Shown piece after piece: positions 63,160-64,000 of a stretch of 64,000 bases of DNA; the stretch's first letter is position 1; every line of letters starts with the position of its first letter. The stretch is from an uncultured Collinsella sp. (GTDB lineage: Bacteria; Actinomycetota; Coriobacteriia; Coriobacteriales; Coriobacteriaceae), in contig CALEBN010000032.1 of the NCBI GenBank assembly GCA_937943045.1, positions 1 through 64,000 of the forward strand. Direction: 5' to 3'. A program made the translations under genes and the position numbers. The notes under the pieces were generated by a model. That model worked only from the letters and a program-made list of their open reading frames with translations, did no database searches and was not told where the DNA came from.

Positions 63160-63678
63160 CTACGCCTCGTTTTCGATGGTGGCGCGGGCACGCTCGGCAG
63201 TCAGTTCTGCCAGGCGCTCCTCGTCTACCAGGGTGAGGCCCTTGGTCGGGCACGCCTCGGCACACGCCGGACCGCCGGGACGGTCCACGCACAGGTCGCA
63301 CTTGAGCACGAAGCTCTTAGTCTGCGAACCCACGCGAACGTCGCCCATCAAGACGGGGACCTGCGTGGTCGCCACGCTCACGGCGCCAAAGGGGCAGGCC
63401 ATGACGCAGCTCTTGCAGCCGATGCAGTTGTCCTCGTTGACGCCGATACGATGGTTCTTTGGATCAAAGAACAAGGCGCCCGTGGGGCAGGCCTTGGCGC
63501 ACGGGGCATCCTCGCAGTGGTGACATGCCACCGGTGCGGAGATCTCGTAGGTGCGCGTTACGCGCAAGCGAGGTGCGGCGATGTTGCCGGGGATATCGTG
63601 TGCCTCGATGCACGCCGCCATACAGGTTTGGCACCCAATGCAGCGTGAAGAATCAGCCACGACTCGTTTATTGCCCAT
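63160..63678 (-). CDS. HycB-like four-cluster ferredoxin next to fdhF
   Basis: 172 residues from MGNKRVVADSSRC, 10 bases after AGGAGGG; the in-frame 36-residue extension is leader. Clusters: CIGCQTCMAACIEAHDI, CHHCEDAPCAKACPTGAL, CIGCKSCVMACPFGAV and CDLCVDRPGGPACAEACPTKGL. It is the likely direct electron partner of FdhF (HycB/HydN role). HyfA, encoded downstream, is similar but only moderately so. First gene of the long formate hydrogenlyase run; 76 bases lie before fdhF. Confidence 0.9.
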   Translation of the reverse strand: MGNKRVVADSSRCIGCQTCMAACIEAHDIPGNIAAPRLRVTRTYEISAPVACHHCEDAPCAKACPTGALFFDPKNHRIGVNEDNCIGCKSCVMACPFGAVSVATTQVPVLMGDVRVGSQTKSFVLKCDLCVDRPGGPACAEACPTKGLTLVDEERLAELTAERARATIENEA

Positions 63679-64000
63679 GTTGTTCACTCCCTCCTGAATC
63701 CCATGCCGGAGAGATCCTGTCAACGTAGCCCCGGACCGCCCGTGGTCCGGCATCGACGTATCGAGTGCATGCGGCGAAACAGGCACTTCGATAGAATTCC
63801 TCCAACGATATACAGGTTAAATATACGCAGTTGCAGGGGGCAAACTTGAGCATAGACCCTGCAATACGGGTGTATTGCAGGGGTTTTGGCAGGTTGGAAT
63901 TATTCTCTAGAGGCTATAAAGGTGAGTGTATTACATGCGTACGCCTCAGAGATTTTTACGCGCTCTCATTTTAGATGTACTACGCTTGTATTCAAGTTAA
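63679..64000. promoter_or_regulatory. Upstream region of the formate hydrogenlyase genes with a palindromic operator candidate
   Basis: No gene is seen in these 322 bases. CCCTGCAATAC-GGGT-GTATTGCAGGG (63857-63882) is a perfect 11-bp inverted repeat, and a third TTGCAGGG half-site lies at about 63830-63837. They lie about 150-205 bases before the HycB-like start and could be regulator sites. I could not assign a convincing sigma-70 or sigma-54 promoter. The right end may belong to a gene beyond the window. Confidence 0.5.

Noticed and set aside
63840..63960. Sigma-54 promoter for the formate hydrogenlyase genes, as in E. coli
   Set aside because: No TGGCAC-N5-TTGCA type element was found in the correct orientation, and no enhancer-binding regulator is encoded here.

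Overview
The window looks like chromosome of a GC-rich anaerobic gut actinobacterium of the Coriobacteriia, most likely a Collinsella or close relative. This is inferred from gene content and style (formate hydrogenlyase, selenocysteine machinery, tig-clpP-clpX, high-GC housekeeping genes with AT-rich glycan genes); no rRNA or other decisive marker is present. Almost all genes read on the minus strand. The exceptions are a transposase relic, a glycerol-type oxidoreductase operon and an M24 peptidase.

Layout. 1-5.5 kb is an AT-rich accessory stretch: an ABC/SMC-like ATPase, a large multi-membrane-pass protein with a UbiA-like motif, and an IS256-family transposase relic. 5.6-18.4 kb is one tightly packed exopolysaccharide/capsule operon. 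It starts with a NusG-like (LoaP-type) antiterminator and an initiating sugar transferase, continues with four glycosyltransferases, a Wzy-like polymerase, two polysaccharide pyruvyl transferases and two FrhB-like iron-sulfur proteins, and includes a Wzx flippase. Its only good promoter-like -10 lies between 15-bp inverted repeats (18490-18611), which suggests an invertible promoter. 18.7-21.2 kb holds thrS and a zinc-ribbon membrane protein. 21.26-21.96 kb is a strikingly regular array of nine palindromic units with no gene. 22.1-27 kb holds a GlpA/GlpB-like FAD oxidoreductase pair with a DUF1667 protein, and an M24 peptidase. 27-35.4 kb holds folC, valS, clpX, clpP, tig and tRNA-Leu(UAG). 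35.5-41.5 kb holds a molybdenum hydroxylase (xanthine dehydrogenase family), gdhA and a DUF3343 protein.

41.5-63.7 kb is a selenium/molybdenum/formate district. Read in the direction of transcription it is: a HycB-like ferredoxin; fdhF with an in-frame UGA (selenocysteine 140) followed by a SECIS-like hairpin; hyfABCDEFGHI (membrane-bound group 4 NiFe hydrogenase); a HycH/HyfJ-like protein; the protease HycI; a FocA-type formate channel; an orphan molybdopterin oxidoreductase; selA; selB; tRNA-Sec; mobA; and DUF3343. Formate would be oxidised by FdhF, electrons passed through the ferredoxin-like subunits to the Hyf hydrogenase, and H2 released, possibly with ion pumping by the antiporter-like subunits. 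The neighbouring sel genes supply the decoding needed for FdhF. selD and the hyp genes are not in this window.

The intergenic regions are rich in inverted repeats: the nine-unit array, a dispersed hairpin family (four copies), two related nested palindromes flanking valS, and a composite nest of palindromes at 25.4-25.9 kb. These, the possible invertible promoter and the ATPase/UbiA-like gene pair are the least explained parts of the window.
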